25,963 nt of DNA. It comes from QQWI01 sp964522015 (GTDB lineage Bacteria > Bacillota > Clostridia > Peptostreptococcales > Acidaminobacteraceae). The notes below the pieces were generated by a model. The model was given only the letters and a program-made list of their open reading frames with translations, searched no databases and was not told the DNA's origin. The position numbers were made by a program, and so were the translations under genes. Shown here in pieces: positions 22,984-25,963 of this stretch. The stretch is taken from assembly GCA_964522015.1 (NCBI GenBank), contig CAZFST010000043.1, forward strand, positions 1 to 25,963, in the 5' to 3' direction. Position 1 is the stretch's first letter, and each line of letters starts with the position of its first letter.

Positions 22984-23621
22984 GAATACCTCCGGTGGTC
23001 GAAATTTACTGTTATTTTTATCTTGACATGGTGCTCAAGTGCACTGATAATTTCCGTAACTTGATCCCTTTCAAGGTTGACATCGTAAACATGTAGCCCT
23101 TCTAGATGCCTAATGCGGATGTACTTTGGATCTAAATCAATACTTAGAACCTCTTTCCAGAGCAAGAATTGGTGTTGTATGTAAAAGCCTCTTTCTCCAA
23201 TCCAAAGACTTTGGCGCTTTGAAAACATTAAAAGAACAGGGGATAAGAAAAGTACTGCTGACAAAGCCACAATTATCAAAGTTCCAGGAAGGCCTATATA
23301 TGATGAGATATCCTGATCATATGATTCAACTACTTTGATGTATTGCTTAAAGACAAGCATATTGGAAATATGATAATATCCCCAACACATTAATAAAAAG
23401 ATGACCGCTTCAACAAAGTTAGTTTTTCTTGTGATGTAGTTTCCTTTAAAAGCTATCTTGAGATCTTTCCCCCAAACTTTGACTTTCATAATCAATGGTC
23501 CTATGGCGATTTTTTTGACTGCATACCTTATCAGATGTAAACTGAGTCCTGTAATAGTCGCCAAGACAATGGCATCAACCGGTTTAATCATATGTTTCAT
23601 AAAATAAAAATAAATCTCCAT
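22980..23621 (-). CDS. Membrane protein with possible PH-like C-terminal domain
   Basis: This 213-residue protein is not recognised. It has three membrane segments (about 14-30, 68-88 and 109-132) with a basic cytoplasmic loop between the first two. The C-terminal 75 residues look like a small beta-rich domain: ERGFYIQHQFLLWKEVLSI, then KYIRIRHLEG and a closing helix. That pattern is common in membrane-linked PH-like domains of Firmicutes. The ATG is preceded by GAGGGGGG. It is the first gene of the minus-strand operon, behind an extended -10 element at 23697-23689. Confidence 0.65.
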   Translation of the reverse strand: MEIYFYFMKHMIKPVDAIVLATITGLSLHLIRYAVKKIAIGPLIMKVKVWGKDLKIAFKGNYITRKTNFVEAVIFLLMCWGYYHISNMLVFKQYIKVVESYDQDISSYIGLPGTLIIVALSAVLFLSPVLLMFSKRQSLWIGERGFYIQHQFLLWKEVLSIDLDPKYIRIRHLEGLHVYDVNLERDQVTEIISALEHHVKIKITVNFDHRRYS

Positions 23622-23688
23622 TTTACGCCCCCCTCTAATCTAATGGACTAAGTCGCATGTCATAAATTCACATCAAAACTCTTTCTGT

Positions 23689-23697
23689 AGTATAGCA
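23689..23697 (-). promoter_or_regulatory. Extended -10 promoter of the minus-strand membrane operon
   Basis: Read on the minus strand, TGCTATACT (23697-23689) is an extended -10 element about 70 bases before the start codon. No good -35 is seen. Confidence 0.55.
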
Positions 23698-23724
23698 AAA
23701 AATAATAAAAATAGTCTATTGCGG

Positions 23725-23757
23725 CACGAAAATGTCTTTTTATGGTATGAAAATGTC
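23725..23757. repeat. Two direct repeats 21 bases apart between divergent genes
   Basis: CACGAAAATGTC (23725-23736) and TATGAAAATGTC (23746-23757) share GAAAATGTC and are offset by 21 bases, two helical turns. They lie upstream of the minus-strand -10 and the plus-strand promoter, so they could be a regulator site. Confidence 0.55.
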
Positions 23758-23794
23758 ACTTCACTAACATCAACAAAAATAATTTTGACAATCG

Positions 23795-23822
23795 GGAACT
23801 TTTGAAACCTGGGGCCGTCTAA
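23795..23822 (+). promoter_or_regulatory. Likely ECF-sigma-dependent promoter
   Basis: GGAAC (23795-23799), a 16-base spacer and CGTCTAA (23816-23822) fit the usual extracytoplasmic-function sigma promoter (-35 GGAAC or TGAAAC, -10 CGTC or CGTA, 16-17 base spacer). A sigma-A alternative, TTGAAA-18-TATAGA (23802-23831), is weaker. Confidence 0.5.
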
Positions 23823-23867
23823 AGCTATAGAGTGAAACAACAACCAACAAATTCGGAGGATTAACTA

Positions 23868-24974
23868 ATGAAAGCATTTCAAAAAGGTATTTCAATGGCC
23901 TTAACACTGACACTGGTTGCAACATTAAGCACAGCATCATTTGCAGCAGTAGGCGAAGCCACCACCACAACTAACGCCACAAACAATACACCAACCACCA
24001 CAATACAAGCAGTACCTATTTCAGCACCAGCGGAGGTTCCAGTGGAAATGCCTACTTATCTACAGGGTCAAGCAGTTGTTAAAGCGGTTTTCGAAAACGG
24101 AAGACTCTTGGTAATGGTCAATGACATGGAAGTGGCCCTTAATACATCTGAAAAAACATTTGTACTAGATGCAAAAACAGGGTTGCCTGCAACCTTAACC
24201 AACTTAAAAGTGGGGGATTTATTATACGTTTACTATAGCCCTGCTATGACAAGAAGTCTTCCACCACAATCATTTGCAACTGCAATTATCACACAGGTGG
24301 AAAAAGATAAAATCCATCCATCATTCTTTATAGTGAAAGAAGTGGTGTCCCGTAACGAAAAAGAAGTTCGTGTTTTAAATGAGGCTGGGGACTTAATTGC
24401 AACCATCACTAAAGATATGCCACTTTCACCCTTTAAAACAAAGCAAATCGTTGCCCTTCAAGATATTCAAGTGGGATCACAACTCTTCATTTGGTACGAC
24501 ATAGTGGCTATGAGCTATCCAGGTCAAACCCATGCCCAAAAGACAATTTATATTGGACAAGCTGAAAATGCTGAAGTGACACCGGATTTAGGCGTAAAAC
24601 CTGTTTTAGTTCCAAAAGATAGCAAGTTTGATGAAAAAATAAGTATTAATGGTAAGGTTCTAGCCCTTGGCAAATATAAATGGCAAGCTCAAAACGGCCA
24701 AGTAATGGTACCCCTTAGAGTGGTTGCAGAGGCCCTAGGCTTTAAAGTGACTTGGGATGGCAAAACTAAAAGCGTTAGCTTAGATGATGGCACTGTGAAA
24801 ACCAATATCACACTTGGCCACGACGGCTATTATAAAGCAAGTAGCAAAGCCATTGGCTTAACACAAATGTTTGAGTTTGGTGCTAAACCAGTCCTGATTG
24901 AGAATTCTCTCTACGTTCCAGTGGCGCTATTTAACTTGCTATATAGCAACAATGCGGTCCAACTTTTGAAGTAA
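23868..24974 (+). CDS. Secreted protein with copper-amine-oxidase N-terminal-like domain
   Basis: This 368-residue exported protein has a clear signal peptide (MKAFQKG, hydrophobic core, likely cut after SFA at 26), a Thr/Asn/Pro-rich linker (about 30-62) and a beta-rich middle (about 65-235). The middle has strand patterns such as RLLVMVNDMEV and VGDLLYVYYSP, which recur as VGSQLFIWYDI. Residues about 255-365 form a copper-amine-oxidase-N-like (PF07833) domain, with KISINGKVL and VMVPLRVVAEALGFKVTWDG. Despite the name, such domains in Clostridia are mostly non-enzymatic cell-surface modules; no oxidase domain is present. The ATG follows CGGAGG. A likely ECF-sigma promoter suggests an envelope-stress or surface response. 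A terminator follows at 25008. Confidence 0.85.
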   Translation: MKAFQKGISMALTLTLVATLSTASFAAVGEATTTTNATNNTPTTTIQAVPISAPAEVPVEMPTYLQGQAVVKAVFENGRLLVMVNDMEVALNTSEKTFVLDAKTGLPATLTNLKVGDLLYVYYSPAMTRSLPPQSFATAIITQVEKDKIHPSFFIVKEVVSRNEKEVRVLNEAGDLIATITKDMPLSPFKTKQIVALQDIQVGSQLFIWYDIVAMSYPGQTHAQKTIYIGQAENAEVTPDLGVKPVLVPKDSKFDEKISINGKVLALGKYKWQAQNGQVMVPLRVVAEALGFKVTWDGKTKSVSLDDGTVKTNITLGHDGYYKASSKAIGLTQMFEFGAKPVLIENSLYVPVALFNLLYSNNAVQLLK

Positions 24975-25007
24975 GCATTAGTAAGACCATTCATAAAAAC
25001 AAAATCT

Positions 25008-25046
25008 AAAGCAAGTGGAAGCCATACGCGCAGCCACTTGCTTTTT
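25008..25046 (+). terminator. Intrinsic terminator after the secreted protein gene
   Basis: AAAGCAAGTGG (25008-25018) pairs perfectly with CCACTTGCTTT (25034-25044), with T to 25046. Confidence 0.88.
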
Positions 25047-25091
25047 CATTATTGTTTTTATTTTTGTTGGTATTATTTGCCTAACTTGCTG

Positions 25092-25115
25092 TGGTATAAT
25101 ATGTATGTCGACATA
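25092..25115 (+). promoter_or_regulatory. Extended -10 promoter with adjoining perfect palindrome
   Basis: TGGTATAAT (25092-25100) is an extended -10 element. TATGTCGACATA (25104-25115), a perfect 12-base palindrome, starts four bases later and would cover the transcript start, the place of a simple repressor site. Confidence 0.6.
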
Positions 25116-25135
25116 AAAATATTAGGGGGTTCAAA

Positions 25136-25792
25136 GTGATCAATCAATCCAACCAAGTAGAAATAATAGGAGTCTTACATGGCTTCCATAAGGAATCAGT
25201 GGTTTGTTCTTACCAACATATCTTTGATTTTGTACAACAATATAATCCGGAAGTGCTTTGTATCGAAATCAGGGCTGAAGATTTACATAAAGAAGATGGG
25301 TATTTAGAACGAATCTATCCTTTTGAAATGGTTGAACTGAAAAGAAGGTATGTAGATCAAATTGAAGTTATTGGGGTAGATTGGCTTGGTACAGATATAG
25401 AAGGCATTGAGGTTCCAGAAAATTACTTTAAGGAGTTACCCGTTAAAATCCTTGAGAAAAGATTTGAATCGGATGTTGAGATGGCTTCTGAACGTTCTCT
25501 CTTACAAATTATCGACGGATACCGCTATCAATGCATTTCCTCTAGATCACTTGGAGAGATTAATGATGGTAAATACGATGTGCTGTGTCGCGTCTACTAC
25601 AAACAATTAAATCAGCTATTGGCTCATACGACATACAGCCAGATGGTGACTTCTTATGAAATCCGTGATGAAAAAATCGCACAAAACGTGTCAGATGTTA
25701 TTGCTCAAAATCAGGGAAAAAGAATTTTGATTGTCGTGGGATTGGATCATAAGAGCTATCTACTTGAGCATTTCCAAGCATCATTAGTCTAG
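25136..25792 (+). CDS. TraB/PrgY/TIKI-superfamily-like protein
   Basis: This 218-residue soluble protein shows the spaced motifs of the TraB/TIKI/EreA-like superfamily of putative metal-dependent hydrolases. These are IGVLHGFHK (His15, His18), PEVLCIEIRAED (Glu44, Arg46), a helix with ERSLLQII, YEIRDEKIAQNV (Arg177) and a last strand LIVVGLDHKSYL (His205). No signal peptide or membrane segment is present, so it should act in the cytoplasm. The start is GTG at 25136 behind TAGGGGG, with an extended -10 promoter and palindrome upstream. Substrate is unknown; pheromone shut-off (TraB) and erythromycin esterase (EreA) are only distant comparisons. No gene follows in the remaining 171 bases. Confidence 0.6.
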   Translation: MINQSNQVEIIGVLHGFHKESVVCSYQHIFDFVQQYNPEVLCIEIRAEDLHKEDGYLERIYPFEMVELKRRYVDQIEVIGVDWLGTDIEGIEVPENYFKELPVKILEKRFESDVEMASERSLLQIIDGYRYQCISSRSLGEINDGKYDVLCRVYYKQLNQLLAHTTYSQMVTSYEIRDEKIAQNVSDVIAQNQGKRILIVVGLDHKSYLLEHFQASLV

Positions 25793-25963
25793 TGCCGTAA
25801 TCCCATGTTCATAATTCTAAGTTAGCAAGACAGTACTTTAGTTGGTATTACCAAATCTGAGCCGGTGTTATAGTGAGTTATAGCATCAGTGACAGATAAA
25901 ACTAAAGCGGTAGTGTAAAGTGCCGTATGAAAGTAGGGTGACATAAAAATTGGTGGTTTTGTT
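25793..25963. other. Non-coding end of the window
   Basis: I see no gene, terminator or clear promoter here. AGTGCCGTA occurs twice (about 25792 and 25919), and TAAAGCGGTAG (about 25902) repeats an 11-mer found after both SUFU-like genes. Confidence 0.4.

Noticed and set aside
25902..25912. Third copy of the 11-mer TAAAGCGGTAG as a remnant of the SUFU unit
   Set aside because: Similarity stops after about 13 bases on either side. One chance match of 11 bases in a 26-kb window is not very rare.

Overview
The window reads as a low-to-moderate GC Bacillota chromosome, most likely a Clostridia-class anaerobe. The reasons are strong GGAGG-type ribosome sites with some GTG and TTG starts, many intrinsic terminators, extended -10 promoters, lipoproteins, a dedicated ECF vitamin/metal transporter, a secreted copper-amine-oxidase-like protein and YezG/YeeF-type toxin-immunity genes. 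The species cannot be fixed from the sequence. No rRNA, tRNA, CRISPR array or insertion sequence was found.

Region 1 (1-5400) is an accessory polymorphic-toxin island. It holds two near-identical SUFU-like immunity genes (84-845 and 2980-3747) that flank an orphan toxin cassette (Hint plus nonspecific nuclease, 1041-2480) and its probable YezG/DUF600 immunity gene (2493-2897). Two further small genes follow (3880-4668 and 4731-5351), probably also immunity-type. The whole SUFU unit is a direct repeat of about 845 bp, so recombination could remove the toxin pair.

Region 2 (5401-8644) holds a lipoprotein with a duplicated domain, then a metal-responsive cluster. This has a CsoR-family repressor with the H-C-H-C residue pattern of the nickel sensor InrS, a C5/G5 palindromic operator, an EamA/DMT permease with a 24-histidine tail, and a DUF89 metal-dependent phosphatase-like protein. 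I infer a candidate nickel/cobalt efflux operon with an unusual transporter family.

Region 3 (8744-13847) is mostly housekeeping: folD on the minus strand, a lipoprotein, a GDT1/TMEM165-family cation exporter with an added four-cysteine cytoplasmic domain, and a methyl-accepting chemotaxis protein. Region 4 (13924-17065) is a complete ECF transporter (S component, fused A-A' ATPase, T component) joined by ATGA overlaps.

Region 5 (17392-19563) is one large membrane-anchored SPFH protein. Its N-terminal half has three or four repeats, followed by an SPFH-like region and a long Ala/Glu-rich coiled coil, an order reminiscent of major vault protein. Region 6 (19680-22492) is a textbook SmtB/CadC repressor plus Zn/Cd/Pb P1B-ATPase operon with a strong promoter and a 12-2-12 type operator. 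Region 7 (22630-25963) holds a two-gene membrane operon on the minus strand, a secreted copper-amine-oxidase-domain protein behind a likely ECF-sigma promoter, and a TraB/TIKI-like protein. Metal handling recurs across the window in three separate exporters with two dedicated sensors.
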